Positions 32,445 through 44,429 of a stretch of DNA of 64,000 nt are shown piece after piece (the first letter of the stretch is position 1; each line of letters starts with the position of its first letter). A program made the position numbers and the translations under genes. The notes beneath the pieces were generated by a model. It did no database searches, was not told the DNA's origin, and worked only from the letters and a program-made list of their open reading frames with translations. Origin of the DNA: Notolepis coatsorum (Eukaryota; Chordata; Actinopteri; Aulopiformes; Paralepididae); NCBI GenBank assembly GCA_963971535.1, contig OZ020592.1, positions 126,522,388 to 126,586,387 of the forward strand. The letters are read 5' to 3'.

Positions 32445-34146
32445 CAGGGGTGGCCAACCAGTCAGAGACTAAGAGCCACAAAAAAATGACTGTGGTACCA
32501 CAAAGAGCCACACCATATACCAGCGTTTCTCAACCTTTTTTTTTCAGTCACGGCACCCTTCATGTGTTTATAGGTCTCACCCTCTGGCCTCTGAAGTTGC
32601 TAATGTCTTTTTTATTTGGGCCTCACAGGGTTAAAAGTACCCTGTGAGACCCACGGTTGCAAAATTACAAAATCACTTTTAGCCATTTAAAAAAATAATG
32701 TTTATTTAAAAAATGTTAAAGGGGAACTATTTTACTATTTCTTTCACTATTTGGGCACTTTTACACAATTCCTGTGAGTCTATGAAAACCTAGGTTTTAA
32801 AAAAAAAATGCATTGTTTTGTATTTCTAATCAAGTACTAAAAACCGCATTTTTCTACCTCAAGATCTTAAGCCGTTTTGAGGCTGGGCTCCAACCACTGT
32901 GTGGCCTGGTGCCAACTGCCACATCAACTGCCACATTATTATGCAGCTGAGAAATCTCTGACATCACAGATATGCACATTTTCAGATGACTCAGTTCAGT
33001 GAGGGTGAATATTGTGAGAGGAGAATTGGAAGAATTCGCCAATATGAGAATTAGAGACATATATCCTATTAATATAAGTCCACATAGCTAAGAAACAATG
33101 GTAAACACTGAAAAAAGCCATTTATAAGATAGTTCCCCTTTAAGCACATGTATAGTCAATTGGTCCTGTTGTTCAGCCTCACAATGCTATTTGATAGTAA
33201 ATGTGTTTATATGTCCCACCCTCTGGCCTCTGAAGTTGCTAATTTCTTTTTAATTTGGGCCTCACAGGGTTAACCTCTTAAGCCCGAGATATACAGTAAA
33301 AGTGTATATTTTCAGCATTATGTTTGTTTACCAATTATTTTAACTGTTATTAGTGAAATATAAGATTATAGAAATCTCAGGGCATTGAGTCGGAAACCGG
33401 CGCATATTGACAGGAGGAAGTGGCACAGCCAAAAGTGAGTGTAGTCTTTTGAAGGAAGAGACTCAGGGCTTTCAAATTTAGAAAAACTACCCTACCCAGC
33501 TCACACCAGCCCCTGTCAATCATCTGACTTCTGGATTTACTTTTTAATTTCTCTTATTTTTTGGGATTATCTCCCACAAACCTGAACGTTATTGCCATAA
33601 AACAGAACGCAGTTAGTTTCTCTACCTCTGTGAACGTCTTGCAAAGAACGGTGTTGCAATATGATGAAGAATGGTGGAGAAATTTACATTATAAAAAAGA
33701 TGGCAGAATTCAGTACTGTATCTACAAAACCTTCTGTTTAATCATCTTCCCTTTATTCATTTGCTTAGATTTTTCAGGTCTGGTCAATTTTAGCATGGTG
33801 TTATTTACAGTCAAAGATAATTTTTTTTTTAAATAGAATTGATATTCTCCTTTGGTTCATTACAATTTACTCAAGCCTAGTAACAGACACACTATTTCTG
33901 ACACTGATCCATATATGTCCCTAGATTCAGATACCAAGAACATGCAAATGGTCCATTTAAAAAAAAATTGTAAATGTTTATTCTACGTCCTTATGGAATG
34001 AGTGACATAAAAAAAAAAGGGGAAGAAAAAAAAGGAAAAAAAAAGATTTTAATTTTTAATTTTAATTTTTTTTATGGATGGAAGAGCCGCACATTGACGG
34101 GCAAAGAGCCGCATGCGGCTCGCGAGCCGCGGGTTGGCCACCCCTG
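32445..34146. mobile_element. hAT element 1 (TSD CTCTAGAC), with nested insertions
   Basis: Ends CAGGGGTGGCCAACC and GGTTGGCCACCCCTG, flanked by 8 bp duplications CTCTAGAC at 32437-32444 and 34147-34154. Inside the left end a second hAT-like end (CAGCGTTTCTCAACC) begins at about 32520. GTCTCACCCTCTGGCCTCTG at 32573 is repeated at about 33215. A TTAA-flanked MITE lies at 32719-33141. No transposase was recognised. Confidence 0.85.
32719..33141. mobile_element. MITE with AAAGGGGAACTAT termini inside hAT element 1
   Basis: Left end AAAGGGGAACTATTTTACTA and right end AAGATAGTTCCCCTTT are inverted repeats, with TTAA overlapping each border. The TTAA borders fit a piggyBac-like or other TTAA-targeting origin. 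No coding sequence. Confidence 0.6.
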
Positions 34147-36055
34147 CTCTAGACTGTCTTCATGGTCTGAGGCTCTAGACTGTCTTCATGGTCTGAGGCT
34201 CTAGACTGTCTTCATGGTCTGATGGGCTCTAGACTGTCTTCATGGTCTGAGAGGCTCTAGACTGTCTTCATGGTCTGAGGGGCTCTAGACTGTCTTCATG
34301 GTCTGAGGGGCTCTAGACTGTCTTCATGGTCTGAGGCTCTAGACTGTCTTCATGGTCTGAGGCTCTAGACTGTCTTCATGGTCTGAGGCTCTAGACTGTC
34401 TTCATGGTCTGAGGCTCTAGACTGTCTTCATGGTCTGATGGGCTCTAGACTGTCTTCATGGTCTGAGAGGCTCTAGACTGTCTTCATGGTCTGAGGGGCT
34501 CTAGACTGTCTTCATGGTCTGAGAGGCTCTAGACTGTCTTCATGGTCTGAGGGGCTCTAGACTGTCTTCATGGTCTGAGGCTCTAGACTGTCTTCATGGT
34601 CTGAGGCTCTAGACTGTCTTCATGGTCTGAGGCTCTAGACTGTCTTCATGGTCTGAGGCTCTAGACTGTCTTCATGGTCTGAGGGGCTCTAGACTGTCTT
34701 CATGGTCTGAGGGGCTCTAGACTGTCTTCATGGTCTGAGGCTCTAGACTGTCTTCATGGTCTGAGGCTCTAGACTGTCTTCATGGTCTGAGGGGCTCTAG
34801 ACTGTCTTCATGGTCTGAGGCTCTAGACTGTCTTCATGGTCTGAGGGGCTCTAGACTGTCTTCATGGTCTGAGGCTCTAGACTGTCTTCATGGTCTGAGG
34901 CTCTAGACTGTCTTCATGGTCTGAGGCTCTAGACTGTCTTCATGGTCTGAGGCTCTAGACTGTCTTCATGGTCTGATGGGCTCTAGACTGTCTTCATGGT
35001 CTGAGAGGCTCTAGACTGTCTTCATGGTCTGAGGGGCTCTAGACTGTCTTCATGGTCTGAGAGGCTCTAGACTGTCTTCATGGTCTGAGGGGCTCTAGAC
35101 TGTCTTCATGGTCTGAGGCTCTAGACTGTCTTCATGGTCTGAGGCTCTAGACTGTCTTCATGGTCTGAGGCTCTAGACTGTCTTCATGGTCTGAGGGGCT
35201 CTAGACTGTCTTCATGGTCTGAGGGGCTCTAGACTGTCTTCATGGTCTGAGGCTCTAGACTGTCTTCATGGTCTGAGGCTCTAGACTGTCTTCATGGTCT
35301 GAGGGGCTCTAGACTGTCTTCATGGTCTGAGGCTCTAGACTGTCTTCATGGTCTGAGGCTCTAGACTGTCTTCATGGTCTGAGGGGCTCTAGACTGTCTT
35401 CATGGTCTGAGGCTCTAGACTGTCTTCATGGTCTGAGGCTCTAGACTGTCTTCATGGTCTGAGGCTCTAGACTGTCTTCATGGTCTGAGGCTCTAGACTG
35501 TCTTCATGGTCTGAGGGGCTCTAGACTGTCTTCATGGTCTGAGGGGCTCTAGACTGTCTTCATGGTCTGAGGCTCTAGACTGTCTTCATGGTCTGAGGCT
35601 CTAGACTGTCTTCATGGTCTGAGAGGCTCTAGACTGTCTTCATGGTCTGAGAGGCTCTAGACTGTCTTCATGGTCTGAGAGGCTCTAGACTGTCTTCATG
35701 GTCTGAGAGGCTCTAGACTGTCTTCATGGTCTGAGAGGCTCTAGACTGTCTTCATGGTCTGAGGCTCTAGACTGTCTTCATGGTCTGAGGCTCTAGACTG
35801 TCTTCATGGTCTGAGGCTCTAGACTGTCTTCATGGTCTGAGGCTCTAGACTGTCTTCATGGTCTGAGAGGCTCTAGACTGTCTTCATGGTCTGAGGCTCT
35901 AGACTGTCTTCATGGTCTGAGGGGCTCTAGACTGTCTTCATGGTCTGAGGGGCTCTAGACTGTCTTCATGGTCTGAGAGGCTCTAGACTGTCTTCATGGT
36001 CTGAGAGGCTCTAGACTGTCTTCATGGTCTGAGGGGCTCTAGACTGTCTTCATGG

Positions 36056-37017
36056 CTCATAATCAGGTATTTTTAATGATAATCTTTACATTATTACATC
36101 ATTATTGTTATTGTTATTATTAACAATATTATTATGATGGTTGTATCAACCCTAAATCTGAGTTGGGGGGGGGGGAGGGGTGCAATGCAGACAAACAGCT
36201 GCATACAGTGCGACCATTTCACTCACATTTGCCCATTCATTTTTGGACACATCACACACCATCGGTGTGTGTACTGTACGTGTGCTGTCATAGCTCCACC
36301 TACAGGCCTAATGGAGAACACCAGGAGAACACCAGGATGTGAATGGAGGGTGAATGTGAGGTATATTGTGTAAATAAGTTTTGATTGATCGCAAGACTAC
36401 ACTGTAAAAAATTTTATAATAATAAGTTACCAGAACTTACAAATATTGAGTTCAGTTACTGTGCATTAAGGTTTTCAGTTTTCAATCCATAATAAATTAA
36501 CAGAAAAATAAGTACACAACCACAATATTTCAACCTAATAAAACTATGTTTATTCATTGTCATTGTTTTAAGAACACAAGTTGACTTGGTAATACTCACA
36601 TTTTGAGAAAAAAAATTGCTTTTAACATGTGCAATGTTCAATGAAATAGGAAAATAAATAATACAATTTGTTGATTAATCCCACTGGTCACAATGGTGAC
36701 CGTAATAATGTTTTTGTTATAAGGCTCTGCAAATGTTACTGAATGATGTAGCAATGTATTTCCAGCTAAATTGAAATAATAAACAAATAAAGGGTCTCAA
36801 TTAAATATGTGGTAGTAAAAAGAACCTGTGGGAGGATTTCAACAAGATAAATGCGACAACAGTGCAAAATATTTCACTATAATATTTCAAAGCAAAAAAA
36901 AAATAAATAAAAAAAAATTATAATATATATATATATATATTTATTTTTTAATGCTGCCTTTAATGTGCCTATGAAAATGCCTATGCAGGCACGCGTGCCT
37001 GGGGTTGCCTTCCCCTG
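36056..37017. mobile_element. hAT-like element A, copy 1, left end missing
   Basis: Right end GGGGTTGCCTTCCCCTG is followed by CTCTAGAC. The left junction CATGG/CTCATAATCAGG lacks both the terminal repeat and CTCTAGAC. A subterminal palindrome GGCACGCGTGCC is present. Nearly identical to 38604-39548, with the same left junction. Confidence 0.7.
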
Positions 37018-37051
37018 CTCTAGACTGTCTTCATGGTCTGAGGCTCTAGAC

Positions 37052-37696
37052 CAGGGGTCGGGAACCTATGGCTCGCAAGCCATATATGGCTCTTCTGGTG
37101 ACAGCATATGGCTCCCAGAAATCTTTGAGTAAAAAAAATATTTTTATTTTTATTTTTATTTTTTAATACTTGTGATATTTCTTAATAATACTGTCATTTT
37201 AAAGTAAACAGAAATTAGTTTTGAAGATACAGCTAATATTATCTGTAGCTGAAGATATAGCGAGCAGAGCTGGCGAGGGAACACAATTAAGTGGACAGAA
37301 ATAAAAAATCTTCAACCTGAAGACCAGCTGATTCTTAAAACTTGGAACGAGCTTCCTGTGACATACCACACAATGCAGCGCGAGTATTGCCGTATTGACC
37401 ATGTTTGGCTCTACATATGCATGTGGGCAGTCATTCTCGCATATGAGGAACATTAAGACCAACCTACGCTCACGTTTAACTGATGGAAGCCTCAACGCCT
37501 GCATGAAGCTCAACCTCACCACGTATGAACCAGATTACAAGGCCATCAGCAAAACCATGCAGCACCAGAAGTCGCATTAAAAGTAAGACATATTTAATTT
37601 ATTGTATGTTAAAAATACTATATGGCTCTCAATGAAATATATTTAGAAATATTTGGCTTTTATGGCTCTCCCAGTCAAAAAGGTTCCTGACCCCTG
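37052..37696 (+). mobile_element. hAT element 2 (TSD CTCTAGAC) with transposase C-terminal remnant
   Basis: Ends CAGGGGTCGGGAACC and GGTTCCTGACCCCTG; duplications CTCTAGAC at 37044-37051 and 37697-37704. Only one 26 bp array unit separates it from element A copy 1. Confidence 0.9.
37395..37580 (+). pseudogene. hAT transposase C-terminal fragment
   Basis: The frame reads MFGSTYACGQSFSHM, then KTNLRSRLTDGSLNACMKL, matching the C-terminal dimerisation segment (FGSTYxCEQxFSxM ... SRLTDxxLxxxL) of hAT transposases and their domesticated relatives. The catalytic core is missing. Confidence 0.75.
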
Positions 37697-38603
37697 CTCT
37701 AGACTGTCTTCATGGTCTGAGGCTCTAGACTGTCTTCATGGTCTGAGGCTCTAGACTGTCTTCATGGTCTGAGAGGCTCTAGACTGTCTTCATGGTCTGA
37801 GGGGCTCTAGACTGTCTTCATGGTCTGAGGGGCTCTAGACTGTCTTCATGGTCTGAGGCTCTAGACTGTCTTCATGGTCTGAGGCTCTAGACTGTCTTCA
37901 TGGTCTGAGGCTCTAGACTGTCTTCATGGTCTGAGCCTCTAGACTGTCTTCATGGTCTGAGGCTCTAGACTGTCTTCATGGTCTGAGGGGCTCTAGACTG
38001 TCTTCATGGTCTGAGGGGCTCTAGACTGTCTTCATGGTCTGAGGCTCTAGACTGTCTTCATGGTCTGAGGCTCTAGACTGTCTTCATGGTCTGAGGGGCT
38101 CTAGACTGTCTTCATGGTCTGAGGCTCTAGACTGTCTTCATGGTCTGAGGCTCTAGACTGTCTTCATGGTCTGAGGGGCTCTAGACTGTCTTCATGGTCT
38201 GAGGGGCTCTAGACTGTCTTCATGGTCTGAGGGGCTCTAGACTGTCTTCATGGTCTGAGGCTCTAGACTGTCTTCATGGTCTGAGGCTCTAGACTGTCTT
38301 CATGGTCTGAGGGGCTCTAGACTGTCTTCATGGTCTGAGGCTCTAGACTGTCTTCATGGTCTGAGGGGCTCTAGACTGTCTTCATGGTCTGAGGGGCTCT
38401 AGACTGTCTTCATGGTCTGAGGCTCTAGACTGTCTTCATGGTCTGAGGGGCTCTAGACTGTCTTCATGGTCTGAGGCTCTAGACTGTCTTCATGGTCTGA
38501 GGGGCTCTAGACTGTCTTCATGGTCTGAGGCTCTAGACTGTCTTCATGGTCTGAGGGGCTCTAGACTGTCTTCATGGTCTGAGGCTCTAGACTGTCTTCA
38601 TGG

Positions 38604-39548
38604 CTCATAATCAGGTATTTTTAATGATAATCTTTACATTATTACATCATTATTGTTATTGTTATTATTAACAATATTATTATGATGGTTGTATCAACCC
38701 TAAATCTGAGTTGGGGGGGGGAATGCAATGCAGACAAACAGCTGCATACAGTGCGACCATTTCACTCACATTTCCCCATTCATTTTTGGACACATCACAC
38801 ACCATCAGTGTGTGTACTGTACGTGTGCTGTCATAGCTCCACCTACAGGCCTAATGGAGAACACCAGGAGAACACCAGGATGTGAATGGAGGGTGAATGT
38901 GAGGTATATCGTGTAAATAAGTTTTGATTGATCGCAAGACTACACTGTAAATTTTTTTATAATAATAAGTTACCAGAACTTAAAAATATTGAGTTCAGTT
39001 ACTGTGCATTAAGGTTTTCAGTTTTAAATCCATAATAAGTTAACAGAAAAATAAGTACACAACCACAATATTTCAACCTAATAAAACTATGTTTATTGTC
39101 ATTGTTTTAAGAACACAAGTTGACTTGGTAATACTCACATTTTGAGTAAAAAAATTGCTTTTAACATGTGCAATGTTCAATGAAATAGGAAAATAAATAA
39201 TACAATTTGTTGATTAATCCCACTGGTCACAATGGTGACCGTAATAATGTTTTTGTTATAAGGCTCTGCAAATGTTACTGAATGATGTAGCAATGTATTT
39301 CCAGCTAAATTGAAATAATAAACAAATAAAGGGTCTCAATTAAATATGTGGTAGTAAAAAGAACCTGTGGGAGGATTTCAACAAGATAAATGCGTCAACA
39401 GTGCAAAATATTTCACTATAATATTTCAAAGCAAAAAATAAATAAATAAAAAAAAATTATAATATATATATATATTTTTTAATGCTGCCTTTAATGTGCC
39501 TATGAAAATGCCTATGCAGGCACGCGTGCCTGGGGTTACCTTCCCCTG
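38604..39548. mobile_element. hAT-like element A, copy 2, left end missing
   Basis: Same left junction (CATGG/CTCATAATCAGG) and same right end (CTTCCCCTG then CTCTAGAC) as copy 1, with only scattered substitutions and small indels. The shared abnormal junction points to duplication within the array, not independent insertion. Confidence 0.75.
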
Positions 39549-40874
39549 CTCTAGACTGTCTTCATGGTCTGAGAGGCTCTAGACTGTCTTCATGGTCTGA
39601 GCCTCTAGACTGTCTTCATGGTCTGAGGCTCTAGACTGTCTTCATGGTCTGAGGCTCTAGACTGTCTTCATGGTCTGAGGCTCTAGACTGTCTTCATGGT
39701 CTGAGGCTCTAGACTGTCTTCATGGTCTGAGGCTCTAGACTGTCTTCATGGTCTGAGGCTCTAGACTGTCTTCATGGTCTGAGGCTCTAGACTGTCTTCA
39801 TGGTCTGAGGGGCTCTAGACTGTCTTCATGGTCTGAGGCTCTAGACTGTCTTCATGGTCTGAGAGGCTCTAGACTGTCTTCATGGTCTGAGGCTCTAGAC
39901 TGTCTTCATGGTCTGAGGCTCTAGACTGTCTTCATGGTCTGAGGGGCTCTAGACTGTCTTCATGGTCTGAGGCTCTAGACTGTCTTCATGGTCTGAGAGG
40001 CTCTAGACTGTCTTCATGGTCTGAGGGGCTCTAGACTGTCTTCATGGTCTGAGGCTCTAGACTGTCTTCATGGTCTGAGGCTCTAGACTGTCTTCATGGT
40101 CTGAGGCTCTAGACTGTCTTCATGGTCTGAGAGGCTCTAGACTGTCTTCATGGTCTGAGGCTCTAGACTGTCTTCATGGTCTGAGAGGCTCTAGACTGTC
40201 TTCATGGTCTGAGGGGCTCTAGACTGTCTTCATGGTCTGAGGCTCTATAGACTGTCTTCATGGTCTGAGGGGCTCTAGACTGTCTTCATGGTCTGAGGGG
40301 CTCTAGACTGTCTTCATGGTCTGAGGCTCTAGACTGTCTTCATGGTCTGAGGCTCTAGACTGTCTTCATGGTCTGAGGGGCTCTAGACTGTCTTCATGGT
40401 CTGAGGCTCTAGACTGTCTTCATGGTCTGAGGCTCTAGACTGTCTTCATGGTCTGAGGGGCTCTAGACTGTCTTCATGGTCTGAGGCTCTAGACTGTCTT
40501 CATGGTCTGAGGGGCTCTAGACTGTCTTCATGGTCTGAGCCTCTAGACTGTCTTCATGGTCTGAGGGGCTCTAGACTGTCTTCATGGTCTGAGGGGCTCT
40601 AGACTGTCTTCATGGTCTGAGGCTCTAGACTGTCTTCATGGTCTGAGCCTCTAGACTGTCTTCATGGTCTGAGGGGCTCTAGACTGTCTTCATGGTCTGA
40701 GGCTCTAGACTGTCTTCATGGTCTGAGGGGCTCTAGACTGTCTTCATGGTCTGAGCCTCTAGACTGTCTTCATGGTCTGAGGGGCTCTAGACTGTCTTCA
40801 TGGTCTGAGCCTCTAGACTGTCTTCATGGTCTGAGGGGCTCTAGACTGTCTTCATGGTCTGAGGGGCTCTAGAC

Positions 40875-42773
40875 CAGTGGTTCCCAACCTTTTTCCCCCC
40901 AGGGACCCCCAAACATCTCTGATGAAATTCGCGGACCCCCTCCTAAGATACCATAAAATACTTTTTTTTTTTTCATTTTAATAACAAACTGCTTATACAC
41001 AGGCATATGCATCACAATTAGACCCACTATGCTTCTTTGACTTGTGCCTTCAATCAACAAATCTCATCTTGCACCATATGCATTTCAAAATGTTTGGCCA
41101 ATATTCAAATCCTGTATTCATCCTCTCAAATCAGGCCCTAATGGTGAACGGTTTGCATTTATGGAACAAATCAATGCAACAAATTAAACTAAATATGAGA
41201 CAGGAAATTCCAATCAGTAGCAGAGAGAATCTGTCCTAGCTGGGTTTAATACCTTTTTTTGTCATTTTAATAACAAACTGCTTATACACAGGCATATGCA
41301 TCACAATTAGACCCACTATGCTTCTTTAACTTGTGCCTTCAATCAACAAATCTCATCTTGCACCATATGCATTTCAAAATGTTTGGCCAATATTCAAATC
41401 CTGTATTCATCCTCTCAAATCAGTCCCTAATGGTGAACGGTTTGCATTTATGGAACAAATCAATGCAACAAATTAAACTAAATATGAGACAGGAAATTCC
41501 AATCAGTAGCAGAGAGAATCTGTCCTAGCTGGGTTTAATACCTTTTTTTTGTCATTTTAATAACAAACTGCTTATACACAGGCATATGCATCATAATTAG
41601 ACCCACTATGCTTCTTTGACTTGTGCCTTCAATCAACAAATCTAATCTTGCACCTTATGTATTTCAAAATGTTGGCCAATATTCAAATCCTGTATTCATC
41701 CTCTCAAATCAGGCCCTAATGGTGAACGGTTTGCATTTATGTTGAATGAAGTAAGAATCCACTGCAGTAAAAATATCCTCACCTCGAGTGGTGGTAGTAA
41801 GGTTGACTGACATGAGAATGTCCTGCTTCAGATCCTCATTTTCAATATATTGCACATAAACGATGAGCACAGCCTCGTCTGCGACAGTTGTAGTTTCATC
41901 AAGTTGTATGGCAAATGGACCCTTTCTAAGCTTTTCTGACAGCTGCTGCTCGCAATCACTTGACATCTTATCAATTCGGTATTTCACTACATTGTTCGAG
42001 AGTGGTACTGATTTTAGTTTATCCGCCACCTGTGGGCCGCACAGTTTCTAAACCATTTTGATGCAGGCTGGTTTGATGAGCTGCTCGCCAATATTGTGCG
42101 GTTTCTTTGCTTTTGCAATTAAAAGCGAACACTCAAAGGAGGCTTCGGTAGCCTTCTGTAAATCACTGCCACCCCTGCTCCACGCTACTCTAACATCAAC
42201 AGGCTTGTTCGCCTTGAGAGACTGTTCTTTCCTCCGAAAAAAGTCTGGATCCTTCCCAACGGTTTCTGGGTGCTTAGACGCCTGATGTCTCTTCAGCTTG
42301 CTGGGCTTCAGGCTCGAGTTTGCCAACTTTTCTCCACAAATCACACACGTTTGTCTGGTCCCTCAGTGAAGCCCATGGTGATGTAATTTTCGCGATTGCT
42401 GTAGGTCCTAACTTTTTTTGCAGATGAGCTGCCATCATCTCCTTTTCGTTTGTCACACATTTTCGCCTCTGGCGGCTGACTGCAGACGAGCCGAGAAAGT
42501 TAACTAGCGTGCTAGGCTAGCTACAGAAAGTGATACAGTCAACTGATTCGCGTTTTAGCGGCTACCCGGTAGCCTACTGTTAACATTCAAAAATCATGTC
42601 TAGATGTTTATTTATTTATCTTTATTTTTTTATTGTAGTGGAGAGACTATTCATGCTTCTGATGATAAAAAAAAAAAAAAAAAAAAGACCTCAAATCATC
42701 TGTGGTCTGGCGGACCCCCTGCGCCCCCTGGCGGACCCCCAGGGGTCCGCGGACCCCAGGTTGGGAATCACTG
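40875..42773 (-). mobile_element. hAT element 3 (TSD CTCTAGAC) with BED-type transposase remnant
   Basis: Ends CAGTGGTTCCCAACC and GGTTGGGAATCACTG; duplications CTCTAGAC at 40867-40874 and 42774-42781. The left third carries a segment of about 289 bp in three tandem copies (from about 40968, 41257 and 41547 to about 41742) that replaces the transposase core. Confidence 0.9.
41709..42460 (-). pseudogene. hAT transposase N-terminal fragment (BED zinc finger)
   Basis: The ATG at 42460 starts MCDKRKGDDGSSSAKKVR. A one-base frameshift occurs at about 42355. Then CVICGEKLANSSLKPSKLK with RHQASKH gives the C-X2-C...H-X4-H BED finger. An in-frame TAG near 42050 is followed by VADKLKSVPLSNNVVKYRI and FAIQLDETTTVADEAVLIV, the start of the RNase-H-like domain (first catalytic aspartate in QLDETT). 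The frame ends where the 289 bp repeats begin. Non-functional. Confidence 0.8.
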
Positions 42774-44429
42774 CTCTAGACTGTCTTCATGGTCTGAGGC
42801 TCTAGACTGTCTTCATGGTCTGAGGCTCTAGACTGTCTTCATGGTCTGAGGGGCTCTAGACTGTCTTCATGGTCTGAGGGGCTCTAGACTGTCTTCATGG
42901 TCTGAGGGGCTCTAGACTGTCTTCATGGTCTGAGGCTCTAGACTGTCTTCATGGTCTGAGAGGCTCTAGACTGTCTTCATGGTCTGAGGCTCTAGACTGT
43001 CTTCATGGTCTGAGAGGCTCTAGACTGTCTTCATGGTCTGAGGGGCTCTAGACTGTCTTCATGGTCTGAGGGGCTCTAGACTGTCTTCATGGTCTGAGAG
43101 GCTCTAGACTGTCTTCATGGTCTGAGGGGCTCTAGACTGTCTTCATGGTCTGAGGGGCTCTAGACTGTCTTCATGGTCTGAGGCTCTAGACTGTCTTCAT
43201 GGTCTGAGGCTCTAGACTGTCTTCATGGTCTGAGGGGCTCTAGACTGTCTTCATGGTCTGAGGCTCTAGACTGTCTTCATGGTCTGAGGCTCTAGACTGT
43301 CTTCATGGTCTGAGGGGCTCTAGACTGTCTTCATGGTCTGAGGGGCTCTAGACTGTCTTCATGGTCTGAGGCTCTAGACTGTCTTCATGGTCTGAGGGGC
43401 TCTAGACTGTCTTCATGGTCTGAGGCTCTAGACTGTCTTCATGGTCTGAGGGGCTCTAGACTGTCTTCATGGTCTGAGGCTCTAGACTGTCTTCATGGTC
43501 TGAGAGGCTCTAGACTGTCTTCATGGTCTGAGGCTCTAGACTGTCTTCATGGTCTGAGGGGCTCTAGACTGTCTTCATGGTCTGAGAGGCTCTAGACTGT
43601 CTTCATGGTCTGAGGGGCTCTAGACTGTCTTCATGGTCTGAGGCTCTAGACTGTCTTCATGGTCTGAGGGGCTCTAGACTGTCTTCATGGTCTGAGGGGC
43701 TCTAGACTGTCTTCATGGTCTGAGGCTCTAGACTGTCTTCATGGTCTGAGAGGCTCTAGACTGTCTTCATGGTCTGAGGGGCTCTAGACTGTCTTCATGG
43801 TCTGAGGCTCTAGACTGTCTTCATGGTCTGAGGGGCTCTAGACTGTCTTCATGGTCTGAGGCTCTAGACTGTCTTCATGGTCTGAGGGGCTCTAGACTGT
43901 CTTCATGGTCTGAGGGGCTCTAGACTGTCTTCATGGTCTGAGGGGCTCTAGACTGTCTTCATGGTCTGAGGGGCTCTAGACTGTCTTCATGGTCTGAGGC
44001 TCTAGACTGTCTTCATGGTCTGAGAGGCTCTAGACTGTCTTCATGGTCTGAGGGGCTCTAGACTGTCTTCATGGTCTGAGGGGCTCTAGACTGTCTTCAT
44101 GGTCTGAGGCTCTAGACTGTCTTCATGGTCTGAGGGGCTCTAGACTGTCTTCATGGTCTGAGGGGCTCTAGACTGTCTTCATGGTCTGAGGCTCTAGACT
44201 GTCTTCATGGTCTGAGGCTCTAGACTGTCTTCATGGTCTGAGGCTCTAGACTGTCTTCATGGACTGAGGCTCTAGACTGTCTTCATGGTCTGAGGCTCTA
44301 GACTGTCTTCATGGTCTGAGGGGCTCTAGACTGTCTTCATGGTCTGAGCCTCTAGACTGTCTTCATGGTCTGAGAGGCTCTAGACTGTCTTCATGGTCTG
44401 AGCCTCTAGACTGTCTTCATGGTCTGAGG

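Larger units (their letters stand above)
30000..44429. repeat. Large minisatellite (36 bp, then 26/28 bp units) with five transposon insertions
   Basis: From 30000 to about 30860 the unit is 36 bp (or 28 bp when GGGCCTGA is absent): GAGGGGCCAGAGGCTGTCTT + CATGGTCTGAGGGCCT. From 30860 it becomes GGCTCTAGACTGTCTTCATG + GTCTGA, 26 bp, or 28 bp with an extra GG or AG. Without insertions the array totals about 8.3 kb, or roughly 270 short units. Read on the minus strand, the unit is nearly the same as the last codons, stop and first UTR bases of cfap299. Remnants also occur at 45236-45284 and 45486-45512. The 36 bp section gives an open minus-strand frame repeating MKTASGPSGPQT, which is a by-product of the period. 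Confidence 0.95.

Noticed and set aside
30000-44429. CRISPR-like array
   Set aside because: Units are contiguous without unique spacers; the genome is vertebrate.
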